DNA of 5,495 nucleotides from GYS-P2D sp964414425 (GCA_964414425.1 CAYPWL010000078.1:1-5495), one strand, 5' to 3'. Positions 1 through 5,495 are shown, counted from the first letter of the stretch. Translations and numbers: made by a program. Notes: a model not told the origin generated them from the letters alone.

Positions 1-3
1 CTC

Positions 4-1257
4 ATGTCAAGTAGCGCCCTCATACCGATCAAGAAAATCCAAGATGCACGCTTGGCCCTCAAGGATATAAGCCTCAAGACACCTCTGGAAAAGAATAAAA
101 GTCTATCCAAAAGGTATGGGGCTAACATCTTGCTTAAGCGGGAGGACCTGCAAGTGGTCCGTTCCTTTAAGATTAGAGGGGCCTACTACCGGATGTGTAT
201 GTTGAGTGAGGAGGAGAGGAAGCGAGGCATCGTCTGCGCCAGCGCTGGCAATCATGCACAAGGTGTAGCGCTGGCCTGCGCCACACTGGGGATTAAAGGG
301 AGTATCTACATGCCTACTACTACACCCAAGCAAAAGCTCGATCGAGTCAAGCACTTTGGCGAGGAGTGGGTAGATATCCAGATCAGCGGAGACACCTTTG
401 ATGATGCTAAGGATGCGGCCATTAAGATTGCTAAGGAGGCAGGCAAGGTGTTTATACCGCCATTTGATGATCCTGATATCATAGCTGGCCAAGGTACCGT
501 AGGAGTCGAGATCATCGAGGAGAGCAATGTATCCATAGACTATATCATCGTGTCAGTCGGCGGTGGCGGATTGATTTCTGGCATCGGCAGTTATGTTAAG
601 GTTATCAGCCCAGATACTAAGATCATCGCTGTGGAAGCATCAGGGGCTCCTTCATTGCTGCGGGCGATGGAAGCGGGTAAGGTTGTCGAACTCGAAAAGA
701 TAGACTTCTTCGCTGATGGCATTGCGGTCAAGAGCGTCGGAAAGATACCGCTGGCGATCTGCCAAGAGATCGTGGATAAACATATCCTCGTACCTGAAGG
801 TAAGATGTGCAGCACCATCTTAGATCTATATAATGAAGAAGCCATCGTCGTAGAGCCCGCCTGTGCGAGTACGATTGCGGCATTGGACGATCTCAAGGAG
901 GAGATTAAAGGCAAAAATGTAGTCTGCGTCCTCAGTGGTGGCAACAACGATATCACCCGTACCGAAGAGATCAAAGAGCGCGCCATGCTCTATGAGGGCA
1001 AGAAGCATTACTTCATCGTACGGTTCCCACAGCGGGCTGGAGCCCTCCGAGAATTCCTCAACATTTTAGGCCCTAACGATGACATCTCACGATTTGAATA
1101 TACTAAGAAGAATAACCGGGAGAGCGGCCCAGCCTTAATCGGCATCGAGCTCAAAGACCCAAAAGATTTTGATGCGCTTCTCCAGCGCCTCACCGAGTCT
1201 CAGATAGACTTTGAGCATCTTAATAAGAGCCCGTTGTTGTTTGATATGTTGGTCTGA
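4..1257 (+). CDS. ilvA: Threonine ammonia-lyase (threonine dehydratase), biosynthetic, one ACT-like domain
   Basis: This PLP enzyme deaminates L-threonine to 2-oxobutanoate and ammonia, the first committed step of isoleucine synthesis, in the cytoplasm. The 417-residue protein has the fold-type II PLP domain at about residues 10-325. The Schiff-base lysine is K56 in SFKIRGA, followed by the SAGNHAQG loop (80-87), the phosphate-binding GGGG loop (186-189), FADGIAV (236-242) and SGGN (311-314). Residues about 333-417 form a single ACT-like regulatory domain (starting HYFIVRFPQRAGALREFL), which in the family binds isoleucine or valine for feedback control. The length fits the one-domain form (about 400-420 aa), not the two-domain E. 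coli form (about 514 aa). The ATG lies 3 bases from the window edge, so an upstream start cannot be excluded, but the N-terminus looks normal. No other ilv or leu gene is visible, so operon context is unknown. GC is about 50% in counted lines, higher than everything downstream. Confidence 0.95.
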   Translation: MSSSALIPIKKIQDARLALKDISLKTPLEKNKSLSKRYGANILLKREDLQVVRSFKIRGAYYRMCMLSEEERKRGIVCASAGNHAQGVALACATLGIKGSIYMPTTTPKQKLDRVKHFGEEWVDIQISGDTFDDAKDAAIKIAKEAGKVFIPPFDDPDIIAGQGTVGVEIIEESNVSIDYIIVSVGGGGLISGIGSYVKVISPDTKIIAVEASGAPSLLRAMEAGKVVELEKIDFFADGIAVKSVGKIPLAICQEIVDKHILVPEGKMCSTILDLYNEEAIVVEPACASTIAALDDLKEEIKGKNVVCVLSGGNNDITRTEEIKERAMLYEGKKHYFIVRFPQRAGALREFLNILGPNDDISRFEYTKKNNRESGPALIGIELKDPKDFDALLQRLTESQIDFEHLNKSPLLFDMLV

Positions 1258-1294
1258 GACATAGTCTTATAACATGCCACGATAAGGCCAGTAC

Positions 1295-1327
1295 GGATAT
1301 TTGTCCATAATATTTGGACAAATATCC
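1295..1327. promoter_or_regulatory. 13-bp perfect inverted repeat upstream of the antitoxin gene; likely operator
   Basis: The left arm GGATATTTGTCCA (1295-1307) and right arm TGGACAAATATCC (1315-1327) are perfect reverse complements around a 7-nt AT-only loop. A further GATAA at 1281-1285 can pair with TTATC at 1328-1332, leaving a one-sided 9-nt bulge. The repeat ends 26 nt before the antitoxin ATG and lies 37 nt after the ilvA stop. Antitoxins of this family have a DNA-binding domain and commonly repress their own promoter through palindromes, so an operator is the preferred reading. A role as an ilvA transcription terminator is less likely: the stem is AT-rich and is followed by TTATCTTT, not a clean T-run. 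A weak -7-like TATCTTTA sits at 1329-1336. Confidence 0.6.
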
Positions 1328-1353
1328 TTATCTTTATAAGTAACAGTAAGATT

Positions 1354-1773
1354 ATGATAGCGGCCGAAGTATTAACTAAATATAAGAGCGCAATTAGCAG
1401 CGACCTTTCTATTGTGAAGAATGCGAACGCAGGGATTGATTCCACCATATTTTCTGAATTGATAGAGATTTCGGGTATTAATAAAACCTTCTTGGCAGAG
1501 GAGGTCTTTGATGTGTCGCTTAAGACGATGCTCCGATATCAGAAAGAGGGGAAGAAGCTCACTCCTCGCAATAGTGAGATAGCCTTAAAGCTCCTAAATT
1601 TGTTTGACAAAGGGATTGAGATTTTTGGTTCGATGGATTCCTTTATGACATGGCTCAATAAAAGGGCCTATGGTCTGGGTAATGAAGTCCCCCTTACTTT
1701 GATGAATACGAATACAGGTATCGACCTGATCGAAGAAGAACTCATCAGAATAGAATTTGGTGCGCTTGCATAA
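1354..1773 (+). CDS. Type II toxin-antitoxin antitoxin, Xre/MbcA/ParS toxin-binding family (DUF2384)
   Basis: This 139-residue protein is the likely antitoxin for the RES toxin encoded next to it. The N-terminal half (about residues 28-85) is helical and carries an Xre-like helix-turn-helix region around GINKTFLAEEVFDVSLKTML (41-60). The C-terminal part (about 87-139) has the toxin-binding hallmarks: FGSMDSFMTWLNK (91-103, conserved W100), GLGNEVPLTLMNTNTG (107-122) and the ending EELIRIEFGALA (128-139). In the family this C-terminal segment inserts into the toxin active site, and the N-terminal part dimerises and binds operator DNA. The antitoxin-first gene order is standard. The ATG at 1354 is chosen because it gives a full-length product and lies just downstream of the inverted repeat at 1295-1327. 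No convincing Shine-Dalgarno site is seen. The family call is firm; the target operator is inferred. Confidence 0.88.
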   Translation: MIAAEVLTKYKSAISSDLSIVKNANAGIDSTIFSELIEISGINKTFLAEEVFDVSLKTMLRYQKEGKKLTPRNSEIALKLLNLFDKGIEIFGSMDSFMTWLNKRAYGLGNEVPLTLMNTNTGIDLIEEELIRIEFGALA

Positions 1774-1830
1774 TCAAGGTAATCTATCGCTCAAGTCTGC
1801 AATGTGCTAGTCACGCTCAACAGTTAGTGC

Positions 1831-2289
1831 ATGGAGGTTTATCGCATAACACTCAAAAAGTGGTCGAAGAGCTTAAAGGCGTCTGGATATCCAGGCAGAT
1901 GGAATTCAAGGGGAGTGTTTGTGATTTATACTACGGGCTCAAGAGCATTAGCCAGTCTTGAAAACTTGGTTCATAGAAGTGGTGAAGGTCTCAATAATCT
2001 CTTTGCAGTCATGCGGATATCTATACCAGATGAACTTTCCATCATGGAACTTGATCAGAGCCAACTATCAGAATATTGGTTCGACTATGAGAATTATCAG
2101 CCCTGTCAACAACTCGGAGATAGATGGATAGAAGATGGCACGTATCCTATCTTAAAAGTTCCGTCCGCTATCATCCGCAAAGAGTACAATTATCTAATTA
2201 ATCCCAATCATCCACAGTTTCACTTGATTGAGATTATTGAGATAGAAGAGTTTGAGTTTGATCTGAGGCTAAAGATGCTTAACGGATGA
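1831..2289 (+). CDS. RES-domain toxin, predicted NAD+-consuming (type II toxin-antitoxin)
   Basis: This 152-residue protein is almost entirely one RES domain. Visible family features are the start MEVYRI (conserved Y4/R5), GRWNSRGVFVIYTTGSRALASLENLVH (22-48, with R23, Y33 and E44), and KVPSAIIRKEYNYLINPNHPQF (109-130), which holds the conserved serine S112 and the NPxHP segment. Studied members degrade NAD+ (such as mycobacterial MbcT, an NAD+ phosphorylase) or ADP-ribosylate a host enzyme (ParT, acting on Prs). Their toxicity is blocked by the Xre-type partner. All expected signature residues look intact, so the toxin is probably functional. The start is fixed by an in-frame TAG at 1825-1827, two codons before the ATG. 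The gap to the antitoxin stop is 57 nt, wider than the few-base or overlapping spacing usual for such pairs. Which NAD+ reaction it catalyses cannot be told from sequence. Confidence 0.88.
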   Translation: MEVYRITLKKWSKSLKASGYPGRWNSRGVFVIYTTGSRALASLENLVHRSGEGLNNLFAVMRISIPDELSIMELDQSQLSEYWFDYENYQPCQQLGDRWIEDGTYPILKVPSAIIRKEYNYLINPNHPQFHLIEIIEIEEFEFDLRLKMLNG

Positions 2290-2319
2290 TGATAAGTCGC
2301 CGTCTCTACGAGGTACGAG

Positions 2320-2339
2320 TAGATATGCGATATTATCTA
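2320..2339. terminator. Short inverted repeat between convergent genes; weak terminator candidate
   Basis: TAGATA (2320-2325) and TATCTA (2334-2339) are perfect 6-bp arms around an 8-nt loop, in the 166-nt gap between the converging toxin and exported-protein genes. The position suits transcription termination, but the stem is AT-rich and no T-run follows on either strand. The call is therefore weak. The rest of the gap (2290-2455) shows no gene. Confidence 0.25.
2322..2331 (+). repeat. Direct repeat GATATGCGAT, left copy
   Basis: This 10-base sequence recurs exactly at 3119-3128. The preceding 20-25 bases are loosely alike in both places: each has a CGT/GTCTC segment followed by ACGA-rich sequence. 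The two copies flank the exported-protein gene at 2456-3022 in the same orientation. This copy lies inside the inverted repeat at 2320-2339. Chance similarity is possible. Confidence 0.3.
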
Positions 2340-2455
2340 TTGTTATGCACTGTCTTTCAAAGTTACCTATTTTCTTAATTAATATTTCCGGTGTTCTTTG
2401 AAATTCTTACTCTACCTATTCAGCGAATTCTTTATTCAGACTCTTTATTGGCAAC

Positions 2456-3022
2456 TCATTTATTAAAAATAATATGCCCGCAGTGTAGGGAATCAATCTG
2501 TGGCAACATACTATAGAAAAGGTCTTGCCCTTTTAAAACAAGTTCTGCGCGGTTGCCTCCTCTGTATTGATTTCCTTCTGTGGCCCTTGTCTGGTAAAAG
2601 ATCGCTACAACATTCAAAAGGCAATCCTCATTAGGATTTAGCTTTCTTTGAAAACTGGTCGATTGATCAAAAGACTCCAATTCAGTTACTCCATAGCTAA
2701 ATAAATTTCGCTTCTCAAGGGTCATGCTATCCGAAGGCAGAAACAATTTTACGAAAGTGTCTGGGGAATTAGGAATTGCAATTGAATCGGCAGAGAAATT
2801 TATTATCAGTTCTAACGGATTCTCGGTTCCATTAATCACACGATTAAAAAATATCAAGTTACTAACATTAAAGTATTTTTTTATAGACCCAGTGTATGGT
2901 CCACCCCTTGGTAAGCTATTCTGAATTTTTACCCCATCAGTCACGGTCTCACTATGTATCATTTGTCCTTTAGCCAAAGAGCAAATCAATAAAAAGAATA
3001 ATACGGATATTGTGAATCTCAT
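2456..3022 (-). CDS. Exported protein of unknown function, 188 aa
   Basis: I cannot assign a function. With the start at 3022 the protein begins MRFTISVLFFLLICSLAKGQ, a typical signal peptide: R2, a hydrophobic core at 5-16, and an AKG|Q signal peptidase I site after residue 19. A longer reading from 3076 adds 18 mostly polar residues before this signal, so the internal ATG is preferred. C14 follows LLI, a poor lipobox, so a lipoprotein is unlikely. The mature part (about 169 aa) has no further membrane segment. It alternates beta-type hydrophobic stretches such as NLIFFNRVING and PLELIINF with polar turns, and ends in RGGNRAELVLKGQDLFYSML and a CGHIIFNK tail. Two mature cysteines (C134, C181) could form a disulfide. 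From memory it resembles a recurring secreted hypothetical of Bacteroidota. It is convergent with the toxin gene and read in the same direction as the downstream-lying enzyme operon, from which 157 nt separate it. GC is in the high 30s. Confidence 0.75.
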   Translation of the reverse strand: MRFTISVLFFLLICSLAKGQMIHSETVTDGVKIQNSLPRGGPYTGSIKKYFNVSNLIFFNRVINGTENPLELIINFSADSIAIPNSPDTFVKLFLPSDSMTLEKRNLFSYGVTELESFDQSTSFQRKLNPNEDCLLNVVAIFYQTRATEGNQYRGGNRAELVLKGQDLFYSMLPQIDSLHCGHIIFNK

Positions 3023-3118
3023 AATTTGATTGGTAAACTTAAATATTGGTCTCTTCAATTTATAAGTTGCTTGCATCTAACGTATAATTATATGTCGTGT
3101 CTCGGTGACGAAGGAGAC

Positions 3119-3128
3119 GATATGCGAT
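3119..3128 (+). repeat. Direct repeat GATATGCGAT, right copy
   Basis: This is the second exact copy of the 10-base sequence at 2322-2331, 797 bases away and in the same orientation. It lies in the 157-nt gap between the aminotransferase stop and the exported-protein start. Here it overlaps a small palindrome with arms ATATG and CATAT around CGAT (3120-3133). No strong terminator or promoter is otherwise seen in this gap. Confidence 0.3.
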
Positions 3129-3179
3129 CATATATAATGTTCTCGCCAGTCTTCTCTCAATTTCAATTTTCATCATTCA

Positions 3180-4298
3180 TTACAATACAAATCGCTCGTT
3201 CAATGCAGCTGTCAAAAGCTCATATCCTTTCAATAAGTCTTTTTTATCTGCACCAATTCCAATTCTGAAATGATTATCCATACCATATACATCACCTGCT
3301 AAGATAAAAACGCCTTTTTCTAAGCGTAACCAATCCGAAAGTTCAGTTGAGTTGATAGGAAATTTATATTTGATAAAGACCATTCCGCCTGCTTGAGGAG
3401 GTACAAATTCTAAAAGATTATCATATTGTTTTGCCCAATCAATAGTCACTTGTAAGTTTTCGTTGAGCATTTTAATGTTTCGAGACAATACTTTTTTTCT
3501 CTGACCGGGTTTTAGAACTATTTCACCAATTTTGTGACTCAAAATTCCAGCTGTAATTGAGGTATAGTCGGAATACGCCCAAGCATCATCCACTATTTTT
3601 TTTGGTCCTGCTAACCAACCTAAGCGCAAGCCCGGAAGCGCATAAGCTTTTGACAAGCCTCCATTGACCACAACTTTCTCATACATGCCATAAAAACTTG
3701 GTCTTTCGACTCCGTCCAAATTTGCACCTTTATACACTTCATCACAATAAATCCAACAGTCATATTTTTTAGCGATTTCAACGATTGCTTCCATCTCTTG
3801 TTTTGACAGAACGTATCCCGTGGGGTTATTCGGATTACATAAAACTATCATTTTTGTTTTTGAAGACATCTGTCTTTCCAGTTCTTCCAGATCGGGCTTC
3901 CAATTGTTTTCTTCTCGCAAGTGAAACCGCTTAGGAATACATCCTATTTCTTCTGCAATGCCCCAAATTTGCATATAATTGGGTACCATCATCACTATTT
4001 CATCTCCTTTATCCAATAAGCTATGACAGGCTATAAAATTAGCTTCTGCCGTTCCGTTTGTCACCATTACGTTATCTTCGGTACAATTGGGATATAAGTC
4101 TGCAATGGTTTGTCTCAATGGAATAGAACCATTTGTTTGTCCATATCCCAAGACTGTATTCATCAACATATCGAGTTGCTCCTCAGATAGTAGCTCTTTT
4201 AAAGTATATGGGTGAAAACCACTTTCGGTCAGGTTAATTGGAACCGTGTTTTCGTAAAGAGATTGAATACGTTCTAAATCAAAAATTCTAATATTCAT
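3180..4298 (-). CDS. Class I/II PLP-dependent aminotransferase, substrate unknown
   Basis: This 372-residue cytoplasmic enzyme is a fold-type I aminotransferase covering the whole domain. Visible landmarks are LTESGFHPYTLKELL near the N-terminus (23-37), LGYGQTNGSIPLRQTIADLY (50-69), NGTAEAN (81-87, phosphate site), VPNYMQIWG (105-113, aromatic Y108 stacking on PLP), CNPNNPTG (154-161), DEVYKG (186-191, D186 and Y189), the Schiff-base lysine K217 in GGLSKAYALPGLRLGW, and FRIGIG (344-349) with the carboxylate-binding R345. All key residues are present. The SDYTSI segment (243-248) and the ESG.HP N-terminus recall the capreomycidine synthase-like and related 'aminotransferase class I/II' subgroup, not AspC, so an ordinary aspartate or tyrosine aminotransferase is less likely. 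The start ATG overlaps the stop of the cyclodeaminase-family gene upstream (ATGA at 4298-4295), implying translational coupling and a shared pathway. GC is about 35%. The enzyme class is firm and the substrate is not. Confidence 0.92.
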   Translation of the reverse strand: MNIRIFDLERIQSLYENTVPINLTESGFHPYTLKELLSEEQLDMLMNTVLGYGQTNGSIPLRQTIADLYPNCTEDNVMVTNGTAEANFIACHSLLDKGDEIVMMVPNYMQIWGIAEEIGCIPKRFHLREENNWKPDLEELERQMSSKTKMIVLCNPNNPTGYVLSKQEMEAIVEIAKKYDCWIYCDEVYKGANLDGVERPSFYGMYEKVVVNGGLSKAYALPGLRLGWLAGPKKIVDDAWAYSDYTSITAGILSHKIGEIVLKPGQRKKVLSRNIKMLNENLQVTIDWAKQYDNLLEFVPPQAGGMVFIKYKFPINSTELSDWLRLEKGVFILAGDVYGMDNHFRIGIGADKKDLLKGYELLTAALNERFVL

Positions 4299-5266
4299 AA
4301 TTCTAAATTTTTATGATGATTAAATATTGCTGTTGCAATCATGATATCTTGTACAGCCACTCCCGTCAAATCAGCGACTGTTAGCTGCTTGTCATTAACT
4401 CTACCTTGACTTGGATTTTGGATAAGTGTGCCTAATTCAATTAGTTTATTTTCATTCAATGTCCCATGTTTTCTTGCCTGATAGACCTCTCCTCTTGATT
4501 GACTTTGGCTTATACTATCTGAAATAACTAAGTCTGCATTTTTAATAATTAAAGGAGAAAGCTCAATTTTTTCCGATGTGTCAGAACCAATTGCGGTGAT
4601 ATGAGTGCCTGGACTTAAATCTTCATATTGTAGCAAGGGAATGGTCGATGGTGTAGTGGTAATAATTACAGAACAAGACTGTGCAAGAGAAGAGATAGAA
4701 TCTGCTACCCTAATGTTAAATGAACTATTTTGAAACTCTTTTTGAAAAGCAAGACAAGAAGATTTGTTTCTACCCCAAATGATTATGTTTTTGCAATCAG
4801 AAACTTGATGCAGAAATTCCAACTGTAAACGAGCTTGAGTACCCGTTCCAATAATCCCAATAGCAATTACATTTTCAGGAGCTAAATATTTCAGCGTAAT
4901 CATACTGGCGATGGTTGTCCGAATATCGGTTAAATGCCCATCATCCAGTAATATCGCCAATAGCTCTCCTGTTCGTTGACTAAAAAGCATCATTAGTCCT
5001 TGACTTGACCTTAGCCCTAACTTTGGATTTTTATAAAAACCAGAAGCGATTTTAATTACATAATAGGGAGTTTCTTTAAGATAGCCGTATTTAATGTGAA
5101 CTTCTCCGGGAGGGTTTTCAAACAATAATTCTCCAATAGGTGGTATCACCGCTTTTCTTGACGAATAGGCTACAAAACCTTCTTCAATTAGCGGAATAGA
5201 ATCAATTGTTTTTAAATACTCTTGAATGGAAGGTAAATCAATGATGGCTGGGACACCGTTAGTCAT
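4295..5266 (-). CDS. Ornithine cyclodeaminase/mu-crystallin-family NAD(P)-dependent enzyme
   Basis: This 323-residue protein is full length for the family. It shows the N-terminal substrate and dimer region with GEVHIKYGYL (54-63), YVIKIASGF (69-77, K72 at the catalytic lysine position), LLDDGHLTDIRT (106-117, R116 binding the carboxylate), the Rossmann fingerprint IGTGTQARLQ (139-148), TTTPSTIPLL (203-212) and TAIGSDTSEKIEL (224-236), whose D229 matches the catalytic aspartate of ornithine cyclodeaminase. It ends with the usual DLTGVAVQDIMIA helix. Family members include ornithine cyclodeaminase, ketimine/pyrroline-2-carboxylate reductases, alanine dehydrogenase and EutC. The LTD.RT and GSD variants lean towards the EutC-like or imine reductase side, but this is not decisive. 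It is the first gene of an operon with the aminotransferase (4-base overlap). The ATG at 5266 is preceded directly by a 13-bp hairpin arm with no clear Shine-Dalgarno site. GC is about 27-35%. Confidence 0.9.
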   Translation of the reverse strand: MTNGVPAIIDLPSIQEYLKTIDSIPLIEEGFVAYSSRKAVIPPIGELLFENPPGEVHIKYGYLKETPYYVIKIASGFYKNPKLGLRSSQGLMMLFSQRTGELLAILLDDGHLTDIRTTIASMITLKYLAPENVIAIGIIGTGTQARLQLEFLHQVSDCKNIIIWGRNKSSCLAFQKEFQNSSFNIRVADSISSLAQSCSVIITTTPSTIPLLQYEDLSPGTHITAIGSDTSEKIELSPLIIKNADLVISDSISQSQSRGEVYQARKHGTLNENKLIELGTLIQNPSQGRVNDKQLTVADLTGVAVQDIMIATAIFNHHKNLEL

Positions 5267-5302
5267 CCTAATATTAATTTTACACCGTTAATTAATATTA
5301 GG
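5267..5302 (-). promoter_or_regulatory. 13-bp perfect inverted repeat abutting the cyclodeaminase start codon; leader hairpin or operator
   Basis: CCTAATATTAATT (5267-5279) and AATTAATATTAGG (5290-5302) are perfect reverse complements separated by 10 nt. The inner edge of the arm touches the ATG at 5266. In the mRNA this could fold into a hairpin ending exactly at the start codon and hide the ribosome site; as DNA it could be a repressor operator. The loop contains TAACGGTGT, which recurs in the first codons of the gene (plus-strand ACACCGTTA at 5282-5290 and at 5253-5261). The repeat is directly visible; its role is inferred. Confidence 0.5.
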
Positions 5303-5305
5303 GTA

Positions 5306-5325
5306 TGTACATTTCGGGATGTACA
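5306..5325. promoter_or_regulatory. Palindrome TGTACAT-N6-ATGTACA; possible regulator site
   Basis: Two perfect 7-bp arms, TGTACAT (5306-5312) and ATGTACA (5319-5325), surround TTCGGG. The palindrome lies three bases beyond the larger hairpin at 5267-5302, within the leader of the enzyme operon. The size and symmetry suit a dimeric transcription factor. The regulator is unknown and none is encoded nearby in the window. Confidence 0.35.
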
Positions 5326-5467
5326 AGAATATAATTTGCTTCCCTATTTCTTCCCCAATGTTGGAAACAAACTACGATATGAAAACCATTAATTTTTCAC
5401 ATCTGATACTTCATCTGATGCTAAGATACGATATATTTTTCTTTTTTTATTGATTGGCGAGAACGGA

Positions 5468-5475
5468 CAAAGGTA
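5468..5475 (-). promoter_or_regulatory. Candidate Bacteroidota -7 promoter element for the cyclodeaminase-aminotransferase operon
   Basis: Read on the minus strand, this is TACCTTTG, an exact match to the Bacteroidota sigma -7 consensus TAnnTTTG. It is the only exact match I found in the intergenic sequence upstream of a minus-strand gene. It points toward the cyclodeaminase gene and would give a leader of nearly 200 nt that includes both inverted repeats. The expected -33 TTTG partner would fall at or beyond the window end, so it cannot be checked. The intervening 5326-5467 shows no convincing gene. Confidence 0.4.
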
Positions 5476-5495
5476 TGGATCGTACTCGGTATGTT

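Noticed and set aside
103..1193. Several open frames on the minus strand opposite ilvA (such as 103-492 and 591-986)
   Set aside because: They are antisense to a complete, well-conserved enzyme gene and their translations show no domain-like pattern.
3023..3076. An 18-codon N-terminal extension of the exported protein (start at 3076)
   Set aside because: It would place a polar stretch before a clean signal peptide that already has its own ATG at 3022.
3026..3268. An 80-codon plus-strand frame across the aminotransferase 3' end and the adjacent gap
   Set aside because: It overlaps the real aminotransferase C-terminus antisense, and its product is low-complexity without recognisable features.
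4..5266. An ectoine-utilisation locus, since EutB is threonine-dehydratase-like and EutC is cyclodeaminase-like
   Set aside because: The dehydratase here is a standard IlvA with an ACT-like domain, lies far away on the other strand with different GC, and no other ectoine gene is present.
5400..5423. An imperfect 12-bp tandem repeat (CATCTGAT twice)
   Set aside because: Two units with two mismatches in AT-rich sequence are likely chance, with no supporting context.
5379..5453. A 24-codon plus-strand frame beginning MKTINFSHL
   Set aside because: It is very short, ends in a phenylalanine run from a T-tract, and has no ribosome site or family resemblance.

Overview
The window reads like a piece of a Bacteroidota chromosome. 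This is an inference from three things: the style of the proteins (a one-regulatory-domain IlvA, and a secreted protein with a short signal peptide ending AKG|Q), the lack of strong Shine-Dalgarno sites, and an exact match to the Bacteroidota -7 promoter element (TAnnTTTG) near the right end. No rRNA, tRNA, CRISPR array or transposase is visible, and no gap between genes reaches 300 bases.

Layout, left to right. Positions 4-1257 (+) encode threonine ammonia-lyase (ilvA), a housekeeping isoleucine gene of about 50% GC in the lines I counted. Positions 1354-2289 (+) hold a two-gene type II toxin-antitoxin module: an Xre/MbcA/ParS-family antitoxin followed by a RES-domain toxin. A 13-bp perfect inverted repeat just upstream is the likely autoregulatory operator. 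Positions 2456-3022 (-) encode a small exported protein of unknown function, convergent with the toxin gene. Positions 3180-5266 (-) hold a two-gene operon. An ornithine cyclodeaminase/mu-crystallin-family enzyme comes first, and a class I/II PLP-dependent aminotransferase follows with a 4-base ATGA overlap. Its leader of about 200 nt (5267-5475) contains a candidate promoter, a small palindrome and a 13-bp perfect hairpin that abuts the start codon.

Base composition falls from about 50% GC in ilvA, through low-40s in the toxin-antitoxin pair and high-30s in the exported protein, to about 27-37% in the enzyme operon. ilvA may therefore mark the core side of an accessory segment that starts with the toxin-antitoxin module.

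The two operon enzymes probably act on the same small amino acid or cyclic imine, since translational coupling and the family pairing suggest one pathway. The substrate cannot be read from the sequence. The most interesting items are this uncharacterised enzyme pair with its structured leader, and the toxin-antitoxin module with its operator-like repeat and unusually wide gap between its two genes.
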